A stretch of 8,740 bases of DNA from Flavobacteriia bacterium (lineage in GTDB: Bacteria; Bacteroidota; Bacteroidia; Flavobacteriales; Flavobacteriaceae): NCBI GenBank assembly GCA_018500075.1, contig JAHBAN010000069.1:1-8740 (forward strand). Reading direction: 5' to 3'. Positions within the stretch are counted from its first letter, which is position 1; each line of letters begins with the position of its first letter. Made by a program: the position numbers and the translations under genes. Of this stretch, positions 1 to 5,441 are shown in pieces. The notes under the pieces were generated by a model. That model had not been told where the DNA came from. It saw nothing but the letters and a program-made list of their open reading frames with translations, and made no database searches.

Positions 1-19
1 AGATGTGTATAAGAGACAG
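1..19 (+). other. Nextera/Tn5 mosaic-end adapter (library artefact)
   Basis: The first 19 bases, AGATGTGTATAAGAGACAG, match exactly the transposon mosaic-end sequence used in Nextera library preparation. It sits at the very first base of the window and the native GC-rich sequence begins directly after it. It is therefore an untrimmed adapter at a read or contig end, not genomic DNA. Any reading frame crossing this junction is artificial. Confidence 0.97.
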
Positions 20-95
20 GGGCGGCGCGGGCGGCGCGGCGGGCGTTGCGGCCACCCGAGCGGGCGGATGTCTTGATCGGGGATTGGTCGGTCAT
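20..95 (-). CDS. N-terminus of a gene truncated at the left edge; possible trimethylamine methyltransferase (MttB-like) family protein
   Basis: An ATG at 95 on the minus strand is preceded by a good ribosome binding site (AGGAG at 107-103, 7 bases before the start). It opens 25 codons that run into the adapter. The visible residues begin MTDQSPIKTSARSGG and continue as a basic, Arg/Ala-rich stretch to residue 25. From memory, such an Arg/Gly/Ala-rich start resembles the N-terminal tail of MttB-family proteins of marine Rhodobacteraceae. In that family, true MttB enzymes with pyrrolysine transfer methyl groups from trimethylamine to a corrinoid protein, while most homologues lack pyrrolysine and act on other quaternary amines. 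Only the tail is visible and no catalytic domain is seen, so the function is a guess. That a protein-coding gene starts here is much better supported than its identity. Confidence 0.5.
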
Positions 96-124
96 GGGAA
101 GGCTCCTGTGAAGGTCTGTTACGG

Positions 125-142
125 GTTTGAAGAGGCTCAAAC
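125..142 (-). promoter_or_regulatory. Candidate operator, GTTTGA-N6-TCAAAC palindrome
   Basis: A perfect 6+6 dyad with a 6-base centre ends 29 bases before the ATG of the left-edge minus-strand gene. Its core, TTGA-N6-TCAA (127-140), has the half-site spacing used by CRP/FNR-superfamily regulators, although the inner bases differ from the classical FNR box TTGAT-N4-ATCAA. It lies too close to the start codon to activate at -41.5 unless translation starts further downstream. If it is used at all, repression or an unrelated dimeric regulator is more likely. Confidence 0.3.
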
Positions 143-293
143 GCGCAACGGACCGCCACGGGCCGCGCGGCCACGCTCTGCACCTATGGTGCGGATGACA
201 AGGGAGATGGTGCAAAACGGAGCCTGCATGGCGCGCCTTTCAAAGAAGTGTCTTGAGTAGGGCGCTTTCGCAGGTGTGATTCTGTCTTGAGTG

Positions 294-311
294 CGACATC
301 CTGTCGTTTTT
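294..311 (+). terminator. Short terminator-like hairpin with T5 on the plus strand
   Basis: CGACA (294-298), loop TCC and TGTCG (302-306) form a 5-bp hairpin followed directly by TTTTT (307-311). The shape is that of a minimal intrinsic terminator for plus-strand transcription. No plus-strand gene is seen upstream within the window, the stem is short, and the site could be coincidental. It would make sense only if an unannotated plus-strand transcript came from the region before it. Confidence 0.2.
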
Positions 312-364
312 GGGCCGCGGCGGGCGCTCGAACAGGGCGGCGCGGGCAAACAGGGGCGGGCGCG

Positions 365-736
365 CTATGTGTCGCTCCAGACCGCCATGGCGGTTCCGCC
401 CGGTTCTGTGAATTCAAACCGCCGCCCGCCCGGAAACTCGAAAATTCCGGCGGTGATCTTGGCACCTGCGGCGCGCAGGGTGGTGAGGGCGGCGTCAAGA
501 TCGTCTGTTTTGAGCACAATCAGCGGCGCGCGCTCAGGGCCGCGCGCGATGCCGCCGCCGAGGCCCGCAGCCTGAATGTCGCGGTAGTCAGGGCCATAGG
601 GTATGAAGCTCCAGCCGAACGCCTTTGCGAAGAAGCTTTCTGTGGCCTCCAGCCGGGGCGAGGAGAACTCGACATAGTCGATTTTCAGCCTGTGGGGCGC
701 TATCGGGGGCTTTGGGGCGGTGGCGGGCTTGGCCAT
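365..736 (-). CDS. VOC superfamily (glyoxalase/bleomycin-resistance-like) protein
   Basis: This is a 123-residue single-module protein with the beta-alpha-beta-beta-beta pattern of vicinal oxygen chelate proteins. The first strand and helix run over about residues 17-45 (KIDYVEF, then a helix ending in FGW). A second half starts around residue 62 (PLIVLKTDDLDAAL, AGAKI) and ends with GGRRFEFTEPGG and AMAVW. The family includes glyoxalases, dioxygenases and antibiotic-binding proteins, so the substrate cannot be read from the sequence. The ATG at 736 is chosen because AAAGGA (748-743) lies 6 bases upstream; the open frame continues to 877, but the extra residues are low-complexity and would overlap the aminotransferase gene. 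Where many relatives have a metal-binding Glu in a GNE motif, this protein has Ala116, with Glu108 and Glu111 nearby, so metal use may differ. It follows the aminotransferase after 91 bp and may share its transcript. Confidence 0.85.
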   Translation of the reverse strand: MAKPATAPKPPIAPHRLKIDYVEFSSPRLEATESFFAKAFGWSFIPYGPDYRDIQAAGLGGGIARGPERAPLIVLKTDDLDAALTTLRAAGAKITAGIFEFPGGRRFEFTEPGGTAMAVWSDT

Positions 737-827
737 TTGGGATCCTTTCCGTCGATGCTCCCAGCTTAGGCGAAACAGCTGTAATGTCGAGATCAGGCGC
801 GCGACTTCGGCGCGTGAGCGACCCCCC

Positions 828-2018
828 TCAGACGAGGGCGGCGCTGAAGGCGGCGATCTCTTTGATGGCGGCCTCAAAGGGTGCGTCGGGGATGGTCATG
901 GCGATGCGCACATGGCCTGCGGCGGCGCTGCCAAAGCTTTCGCCCGGCATGACGGCAATCGCGCGCTCCATCAGGAGCTTGTCGGCAAAGGCATCGCCAG
1001 AGAGGCCGGTCGCGCGGATGTCGAGCATCAGATACATCGCGCCCGAGGGCTTGGAGAGGCGGATGGCGTTCTGGCCTTCGAGCGCCTTTTGGGCGAGCGC
1101 GCGGCGGCGCTGGAAGGGGGCGGCGATATCCGCCTCAAAGGCGGACCCGAGGCCGAGGGCAAAGAGCGCGGCCTCCTGGGTGAAGCCTGCGACGCCATAG
1201 TTTGTATTGGTCAAGAGGTTGAGCACATGGCCCATGGCGGCCTCTGGCCCGACGAGCCAGCCGACGCGGCTGCCTGTCATGGCGTGGCTTTTGGACATGG
1301 AGCCGACCACAAAACAGCGCTCGGCCATGCCCTCAAGGGCGCGGATCGAGAGGTGTTCGCCCTCCCAGACCTGCGTGTCATAGACTTCGTCCGAAATCAC
1401 GATGAGGTCGTGTTTGACGGCCACGGCGGCAATGGCGGCGAGGGTGTCGCGCGGATAGACCGCGCCTGTGGGGTTGTTGGGAGAGTTGATCAGCAGGGCT
1501 TTGGCGGGCGCGCCTCTGGCCGCCGCAGCCGTGGCCGCGGCATCCAGCGCCTCGTAGCTGGGCAAAAAGCCGTTGTCGGCCTCGGCCACGACAGCTTGCG
1601 GGCGGCCCCCGACAGAGCGGATCGTGCCCGGATAGGTCGCGTAATAGGGGTTGATGTAGAGCGCGGTGTCGCCCTCATCGAGAGCGGCGCGGAAGGCGGC
1701 AAAAAGCGCCGCCTGTCCGCCGGCTGTGATGAGCACATTGTCAGGCGTGGTCGCCGTGCCGGTGCGCTCCTCGAGCCTTTGGGCCACGGCGTGGCGCAAG
1801 GCATCAATGCCGGGCACCATGGCATAGCCTGTGGCGCCGCCCAATGCGGCAGCGTGCATGGCCTCAAGAATGCGGGTGTCGGTCTTGATGTCATGTTCAC
1901 CGATCGTCAGCTCTGTGATGTCATGGCCCTGCGAGATCATCTTGCGCGCCTTGATGAACAGATCCCAGCCATCGGAGCCGCCGCCTGTTATGGTTGTGAT
2001 GGTGTTGGACAAGCGCAT
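828..2018 (-). CDS. PLP-dependent aminotransferase, class I/II (fold type I)
   Basis: This 396-residue protein has the usual length and all the landmarks of aspartate-aminotransferase-fold enzymes, which move amino groups between an amino acid and a 2-oxo acid in the cytosol using pyridoxal phosphate. Visible motifs are ITAGGQAAL near 97-105 (cofactor phosphate loop) and NSPNNPTG at 178-185 with the ring-contacting Asn182. SDEVYD follows at 209-214 (Asp210 to the pyridine nitrogen, Tyr213). SMSKSHAMTGSR at 240-251 holds the Schiff-base Lys243 and phosphate-binding Arg251, and Arg371 in HVRIAM is the expected substrate-carboxylate Arg. The exact substrate cannot be assigned. The ATG at 2018 has GAGG (2027-2024) 5 bases upstream. 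The gene is divergent from cysS and heads a possible minus-strand transcript with the VOC gene. Confidence 0.93.
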   Translation of the reverse strand: MRLSNTITTITGGGSDGWDLFIKARKMISQGHDITELTIGEHDIKTDTRILEAMHAAALGGATGYAMVPGIDALRHAVAQRLEERTGTATTPDNVLITAGGQAALFAAFRAALDEGDTALYINPYYATYPGTIRSVGGRPQAVVAEADNGFLPSYEALDAAATAAAARGAPAKALLINSPNNPTGAVYPRDTLAAIAAVAVKHDLIVISDEVYDTQVWEGEHLSIRALEGMAERCFVVGSMSKSHAMTGSRVGWLVGPEAAMGHVLNLLTNTNYGVAGFTQEAALFALGLGSAFEADIAAPFQRRRALAQKALEGQNAIRLSKPSGAMYLMLDIRATGLSGDAFADKLLMERAIAVMPGESFGSAAAGHVRIAMTIPDAPFEAAIKEIAAFSAALV

Positions 2019-2059
2019 GGGGGCCTCGCAGATGTTTGGGTGAGTCTTGATCTTGGCCC

Positions 2060-2088
2060 ATGGGCCTTGCTTCGCGGCCGAATGTCAA
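2060..2088 (-). promoter_or_regulatory. Possible promoter of the aminotransferase gene
   Basis: A perfect -35 hexamer TTGACA is present on the minus strand at 2088-2083, about 65 bases upstream of the aminotransferase start. At the 17-base spacing the -10 position reads GCCCAT, a poor match to TATAAT, so only the -35 box is persuasive. A perfect 12-bp palindrome, GGCCCATGGGCC (2055-2066), overlaps the -10 position and could be an operator. Confidence 0.3.
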
Positions 2089-2108
2089 CTCATGGGGCAC
2101 GGTTGGTC

Positions 2109-2137
2109 TTGGCAGTGGGGCGCGGATCGGCTATCCT
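2109..2137 (+). promoter_or_regulatory. Sigma-70-like promoter of the leader peptide-cysS-cimA unit
   Basis: TTGGCA (2109-2114, five of six matches to TTGACA) and TATCCT (2132-2137, four of six matches to TATAAT) are separated by exactly 17 bases. The expected transcription start, 5-9 bases after the -10 box, falls at about 2142-2146. This coincides with the ATG at 2145 of a short Cys-rich reading frame. The mRNA would therefore begin at or within a few bases of a start codon, with no room for a ribosome binding site. Confidence 0.5.
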
Positions 2138-2144
2138 TTGGCCC

Positions 2145-2189
2145 ATGAGAAGAGAGATTTGCATTATTTGTAGCATCATTACCTGCTGA
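2145..2189 (+). CDS. Putative Cys/Ile-rich leader peptide upstream of cysS
   Basis: A 14-codon frame, ATG at 2145 to TGA at 2187-2189, encodes MRREICIICSIITC. Three of 14 residues are Cys (codons at 2160, 2169, 2184) and five are Ile. It lies 96 bases before the cysS start, and cysS is followed by cimA of the isoleucine pathway. This is the classical composition logic of an amino-acid attenuator, in which slow decoding of the regulated amino acid changes downstream RNA folding. By my count only 16 of its 45 bases are G or C, strikingly low beside the surrounding genes, and it uses codons such as ATT and TGT. No Shine-Dalgarno sequence precedes it; the predicted transcription start is at the ATG, so translation may be leaderless. 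Peptide production and regulation are inferred, and conservation could not be tested. Confidence 0.5.
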   Translation: MRREICIICSIITC

Positions 2190-2275
2190 GAGATCAGGCG
2201 GGCCGTTCTTCTTATTCCATCTCATTGTGTAAGTTGGTAAGCCCGCCCGAAGAGCGCATCTGCGCGCATGAGGGC
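2186..2275 (+). promoter_or_regulatory. Candidate attenuator RNA structure in the cysS leader
   Basis: Starting at the last Cys codon and stop codon of the leader peptide, CTGA-GAGA-TCAG (2186-2197) can form a 4-bp hairpin with a GNRA-type loop. GGCGGGC (2197-2203) can pair perfectly with GCCCGCC (2241-2247). GCCC (2241-2244) can alternatively pair with GGGC (2272-2275), which covers the GAGGG motif in front of the preferred cysS start. A ribosome at the leader stop codon would cover the 2197-2203 arm, whereas one stalled at Cys6 or Cys9 would leave it free. No T-run follows any strong stem, so control of translation initiation fits better than an intrinsic terminator. The pairings are seen; the mechanism is inferred. 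Confidence 0.35.
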
Positions 2276-2285
2276 CGACTCGATT

Positions 2286-3647
2286 ATGACCGATATCAAG
2301 CTATACAACACAAAGACCCGCCGCAAAGAGGCGTTTGAGCCGATCCGCGCGCAGGATGTGCGGATGTATGTCTGCGGGCCGACGGTCTATGACCGGGCGC
2401 ATATCGGCAATGCGCGGCCTGTGATTGTGTTTGATACGCTGTATCGCCTGCTGTGCCATGTGTATGGCGCCGAGCAGGTGACCTATGTGCGCAATTTCAC
2501 CGATGTGGACGACAAGATCAACGCCCGCGCCGCCGAGAGCGGGCGCAGCATTGGCGAGATCACCGATGAAACCATCGCTTGGTATCTTGAGGATATGGCG
2601 GCCGTTGGCGCGCTTGAGCCAAGCGCCATGCCGCGCGCGACCGGCTATATCGGCGAGATGATCGCGATGATCGAGACGCTGATTGAAAAGGGCCATGCTT
2701 ACGCGGCCGAGGGCCATGCTCTGTTTCGGGTGCGCTCTTACGCGCATTATGGCGCGCTCTCGGGGCGCGATGTGGATGATATGATCGCGGGGGCGCGGGT
2801 GGAGGTTGCGCCTTACAAGGAAGACCCGATGGATTTTGTCCTCTGGAAGCCCTCAAGTGCGGAGCAGCCCGGCTGGGACAGCCCTTGGGGGCGCGGGCGG
2901 CCCGGCTGGCATATTGAATGCTCGGCCATGGCCAAGGCGCTTTTGGGGGATGTGTTTGATATTCATGGCGGCGGGCTGGATTTGCAGTTTCCGCACCACG
3001 AAGACGAGATTGCCCAGAGCTGCTGTGCCAACGGGACAAGCGAGATGGCGCGGGTCTGGATGCACAACGAGATGTTGCAGGTCGAGGGCAAGAAGATGTC
3101 CAAGAGCCTTGGCAACTTCTTCACCGTGCGCGATTTGCTGGCGCAGGGCGTGCCGGGAGAGGTGATCCGCTTTGTGTTTTTGAGCACCCATTACCGCAAG
3201 CCGATGGACTGGACCGAGAAGAAGCGCGACGAGGCGGAGGCGACTTTGCGCAAATGGCGTGCGCTGACGGCGGGTGTTGTGGCGGGCGATCTGTCGCCGG
3301 CGGTTGTGAGTGCGCTGGCGGATGATCTGAACACAGCGGGCGCGATGGCCGAGCTGCACAGGCTGGCCAGCGTTGGCGATGCGGCGGCGCTGAAGGCGTC
3401 GGCGGGATTGCTTGGGCTGTTGGACGCAGAGATGGGCGCTTGGGCGCTGGGGCCGGATATGTCTGTCTTTGAGGGGGTGCTCTTTGAGGCGCGTCAGCTT
3501 GCCATGCAGACCAAGGATTTCTCCGAGGTCGACCGGCTCAAGGCGGCCTATGTGGCGGCGGGCCTTGAAGTGCGCATGAGCAAGCAGGGCGTCGAGCTTG
3601 TGCCAAGTGCCGGGTTTGATGCGAATAAGCTGGAGGGGGTGCTGTGA
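2286..3647 (+). CDS. cysS: Cysteinyl-tRNA synthetase (CysRS)
   Basis: A 453-residue class I aminoacyl-tRNA synthetase that activates cysteine with ATP and loads it on tRNA-Cys in the cytosol. The Rossmann catalytic core carries the HIGH-type signature as HIGN (39-42) and KMSKS at 270-274. The zinc site that selects cysteine is complete: Cys30 in CGPTVYD, Cys212 in HIECSAM, and His237 and Glu241 in FPHHEDE. These match E. coli CysRS ligands shifted by a few residues. The C-terminal third (about 310-453) is the helical DALR/anticodon-binding part. I prefer the ATG at 2286 (MTDIKLYN), which matches the family start and has GAGGG (2270-2274) upstream, although its 11-base spacing is long; an in-frame ATG at 2268 would add six residues. 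It is preceded by a Cys-codon-rich leader peptide and followed by cimA after 106 bp. Confidence 0.97.
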   Translation: MTDIKLYNTKTRRKEAFEPIRAQDVRMYVCGPTVYDRAHIGNARPVIVFDTLYRLLCHVYGAEQVTYVRNFTDVDDKINARAAESGRSIGEITDETIAWYLEDMAAVGALEPSAMPRATGYIGEMIAMIETLIEKGHAYAAEGHALFRVRSYAHYGALSGRDVDDMIAGARVEVAPYKEDPMDFVLWKPSSAEQPGWDSPWGRGRPGWHIECSAMAKALLGDVFDIHGGGLDLQFPHHEDEIAQSCCANGTSEMARVWMHNEMLQVEGKKMSKSLGNFFTVRDLLAQGVPGEVIRFVFLSTHYRKPMDWTEKKRDEAEATLRKWRALTAGVVAGDLSPAVVSALADDLNTAGAMAELHRLASVGDAAALKASAGLLGLLDAEMGAWALGPDMSVFEGVLFEARQLAMQTKDFSEVDRLKAAYVAAGLEVRMSKQGVELVPSAGFDANKLEGVL

Positions 3648-3667
3648 GCTATGACAGGCAAATCGGC

Positions 3668-3731
3668 GGTGCGCATGAATGCGCACCCTACGGCGCGCGG
3701 CCCTTGGGTAGGGTGTGCATTCATGCGCAGC
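3668..3731. repeat. REP/REPIN-like pair of inverted palindromes between cysS and cimA
   Basis: The minus strand reads GTAG (3691-3688) followed by a perfect palindrome GGTGCGCAT-TC-ATGCGCACC (3687-3668). The plus strand reads GTAG (3708-3711) followed by a near-identical, slightly decayed copy (3712-3731: GGTGTGCAT, TC, ATGCGCAGC). The two units face away from each other, and together 3670-3691 can pair with 3708-3729 (22 bp with one G-U pair) around a 16-base loop. A GTAG foot followed by a palindrome, in inverted pairs, is the hallmark of REP sequences and REPINs mobilised by RAYT (TnpA-REP) transposases. No RAYT gene is in the window. As RNA it would make a strong hairpin between cysS and cimA. 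Confidence 0.7.
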
Positions 3732-3753
3732 ATCCTGGCAGGGAGGGCGCAGC

Positions 3754-5364
3754 ATGACCCGCGAACGCCTTTATCTCTACGACACAACCCTGCGCGATGG
3801 GCAACAGACGCAGGGGGTGCAGTTCTCCACGCCTGAGAAGCACCGGATTGCCGCGATGCTGGACGCGCTGGGCATTGATTATATCGAAGGCGGCTGGCCG
3901 GGGGCAAACCCGACGGACAGCGCGTTTTTTGAGGACGCGCCCAAGACCCGGGCGAAGTTCACCGCCTTTGGCATGACCAAACGCGCGGGGCGCTCGGCGC
4001 AGAACGATGATGTGCTGGCCGAGGTGATGAACGCGGGCACGGATCATGTCTGTCTTGTGGGCAAGACCCATGACTTTCATGTCAGAACCGCGCTGGGGAT
4101 CAGTCTTGAGGAAAATGTCGAGAACATTCGCGCCAGCATTGCCTATGTGGTGGCGCAGGGCCGTGAGGCGCTGTTTGATGCGGAACACTTCTTTGACGGC
4201 TATAAGGCCAACCCCGCTTATGCGCTCGGTTGTCTGACCGCGGCTGTAGAGGCCGGCGCGCGCTGGGCTGTGCTCTGTGACACCAACGGCGGCACGCTGC
4301 CGCATGAGGTCTATGAGATCACCCGCGCGGTGATTGCTGCCGGGATTGGCGGCGAAAAGCTCGGCATTCACACCCACAATGACACCGAGAACGCGGTGGC
4401 CTGTAGCCTCGCGGCCATCGACGCGGGCGCGCGTCAGGTGCAGGGCACGCTCAACGGCCTTGGCGAGCGCTGCGGCAATGCCAACCTCACCACGCTTATT
4501 CCGACGCTCCTGCTCAAGGAGCCTTACGCCAGCCGCTATGAGACCGGCGTGAGCCGTGCCGCGCTCAAGGGGCTGAGCCGGATCAGCCGCAAGCTGGATG
4601 ACATTCTCAACCGCGTGCCGATGCGTCAGGCGGCCTATGTCGGGGCGAGCGCCTTTGCCCATAAGGCCGGGCTGCACGCCAGCGCCATTCTGAAAGACCC
4701 GAGCACCTATGAGCATATTGCCCCCGAGAGCGTGGGCAATGCGCGCATCATTCCGATGTCCAATCAGGCGGGGCAAAGCAACCTGAGACGGCGTCTGGAA
4801 GAGGCCGGGCTAAGCGTGAAAAAAGACGATCCCGCGCTGGGGCTGATCCTTGAGCAGATCAAGGCGCGCGAAGCCGAGGGCTATACCTATGACAGCGCGC
4901 AGGCGAGCTTTGAGCTTCTGGCGCGCCGTGCGCTGGGGCAGATGCCCGATTTCTTCGAAGTGAAGCGCTACAGGGTCAGCATTGAGCGGCGCAAGAACAA
5001 ATACAACCAGACCGTCTCGCTCTCGGAGGCGGTTGTTGTGCTCAAGGTTGACGGCGAAAAGCGCCTCTCGGTGAGCGAAAGCATGGATGAAACCGGCTCT
5101 GACCGCGGGCCTGTGAATGCGCTCGCCAAGGCGCTGGCCAAGGACTTGGGGCGCTATGGCGAGGCGATTGCCGACATGCGGCTGGTGGATTTCAAGGTGC
5201 GCATCACCCAAGGCGGCACAGAGGCCGTGACCCGCGTGATCATTGACAGTGAAGACGGGCAGGGGCGGCGCTGGAGCACCGTTGGCGTTTCGGCCAACAT
5301 TGTCGATGCGAGCTTTGATGCGCTTCTGGACGCGATCAATTGGAAGCTGTTGCATTCGGGTTGA
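3754..5364 (+). CDS. cimA: (R)-Citramalate synthase, CimA type
   Basis: A 536-residue protein of the isopropylmalate/homocitrate/citramalate synthase family. It is predicted to condense pyruvate with acetyl-CoA to (R)-citramalate, the first step of the threonine-independent route to 2-oxobutyrate and isoleucine. The N-terminal TIM barrel (about 6-280) begins with DTTLRDGQQTQGVQF, with Arg14 and Asp15 at the active site. It also shows the metal-binding HTHND (206-210) and GTLNGLGERCGNANL (231-245). A linker with AFAHKAGLHASA (300-311) leads to a C-terminal LeuA-type regulatory domain (about 400-536), where end-product feedback, probably by isoleucine, would act. The DTTLRDGQQTQGV form and the length favour CimA over 2-isopropylmalate or homocitrate synthase. 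The ATG at 3754 has GGGAGGG (3741-3747) 6 bases upstream; an upstream in-frame GTG-type start at 3715 lies inside the REP-like repeat and is rejected. Probably transcribed with cysS. Confidence 0.92.
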   Translation: MTRERLYLYDTTLRDGQQTQGVQFSTPEKHRIAAMLDALGIDYIEGGWPGANPTDSAFFEDAPKTRAKFTAFGMTKRAGRSAQNDDVLAEVMNAGTDHVCLVGKTHDFHVRTALGISLEENVENIRASIAYVVAQGREALFDAEHFFDGYKANPAYALGCLTAAVEAGARWAVLCDTNGGTLPHEVYEITRAVIAAGIGGEKLGIHTHNDTENAVACSLAAIDAGARQVQGTLNGLGERCGNANLTTLIPTLLLKEPYASRYETGVSRAALKGLSRISRKLDDILNRVPMRQAAYVGASAFAHKAGLHASAILKDPSTYEHIAPESVGNARIIPMSNQAGQSNLRRRLEEAGLSVKKDDPALGLILEQIKAREAEGYTYDSAQASFELLARRALGQMPDFFEVKRYRVSIERRKNKYNQTVSLSEAVVVLKVDGEKRLSVSESMDETGSDRGPVNALAKALAKDLGRYGEAIADMRLVDFKVRITQGGTEAVTRVIIDSEDGQGRRWSTVGVSANIVDASFDALLDAINWKLLHSG

Positions 5365-5415
5365 TGTAACCTTGACGTTACACTGACGACTCGCTATGTC
5401 ACCTATAGGTTACAC
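5365..5415 (+). promoter_or_regulatory. Promoter/operator region of the SMR-hydrolase operon
   Basis: Immediately after the cimA stop there is a perfect dyad TGTAAC-N6-GTTACA (5365-5382). A -35-like TTGACG (5372-5377) straddles its centre and right arm, followed 17 bases later by TATGTC (5395-5400), a weak -10 match. GTTACAC of the dyad's right arm (5377-5383) recurs at 5409-5415, just past the expected transcription start. Repeated GTTACA half-sites over the -35 and the start site suggest repression by a dimeric regulator. The XRE-type protein encoded four genes later or an unlinked TetR-type protein are candidates, but neither is shown. Confidence 0.45.
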
Positions 5416-5441
5416 GAACGGCCAATAGGGAGATACAGGCT

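Larger units (their letters stand above)
96..364. other. Intergenic region between the VOC gene and the left-edge gene
   Basis: This 269-bp stretch has no convincing protein gene on either strand; the open frames across it have no ribosome binding site or family resemblance. It holds a palindrome just upstream of the left-edge gene (125-142). It also holds a 10-base direct repeat, TGTCTTGAGT at 249-258 and 283-292 (34 bases apart), and a short hairpin followed by five T on the plus strand (294-311). The gap is long enough to contain the promoter of the left-edge gene, but I cannot place convincing -35/-10 boxes. Confidence 0.6.

Noticed and set aside
3..260. 85-codon plus-strand frame at the left edge
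   Set aside because: It starts within the sequencing adapter and runs antisense to the minus-strand gene starting at 95; artefact.
720..2189. 489-codon open frame on the plus strand across the aminotransferase gene
   Set aside because: It is antisense to a clear aminotransferase with all catalytic motifs and resembles no protein family; it is a GC-rich shadow frame. Only its last 14 codons (2145-2189) are kept, as an independent leader peptide.
2197..2247. Intrinsic terminator in the cysS leader
   Set aside because: The 7-bp GC stem has a 37-base loop and is not followed by a T-run, so simple transcription termination is not supported.
2268..2285. Upstream ATG at 2268 as the cysS start
   Set aside because: It adds six residues not typical of the family and has no good ribosome binding site; the ATG at 2286 matches the usual N-terminus and has GAGGG upstream.
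2853..3755. 300-codon open frame on the minus strand opposite cysS
   Set aside because: Antisense shadow of cysS, with no ribosome binding site and His/Arg-rich translated antisense composition.
3651..3836. Small plus-strand frame spanning the cysS-cimA spacer
   Set aside because: It is made mostly of the REP-like repeat and then overlaps the cimA start out of frame; no ribosome binding site.
3721..4776. 351-codon open frame on the minus strand opposite cimA
   Set aside because: Antisense shadow of a well-conserved citramalate synthase; no family motifs.
5365..5441. Guanidine-II (mini-ykkC) riboswitch upstream of the SMR exporter
   Set aside because: This riboswitch class is found before such exporters, but the paired short hairpins with ACGR loops are not present; the only clear hairpin has a CTTGAC loop and reads better as a DNA operator.
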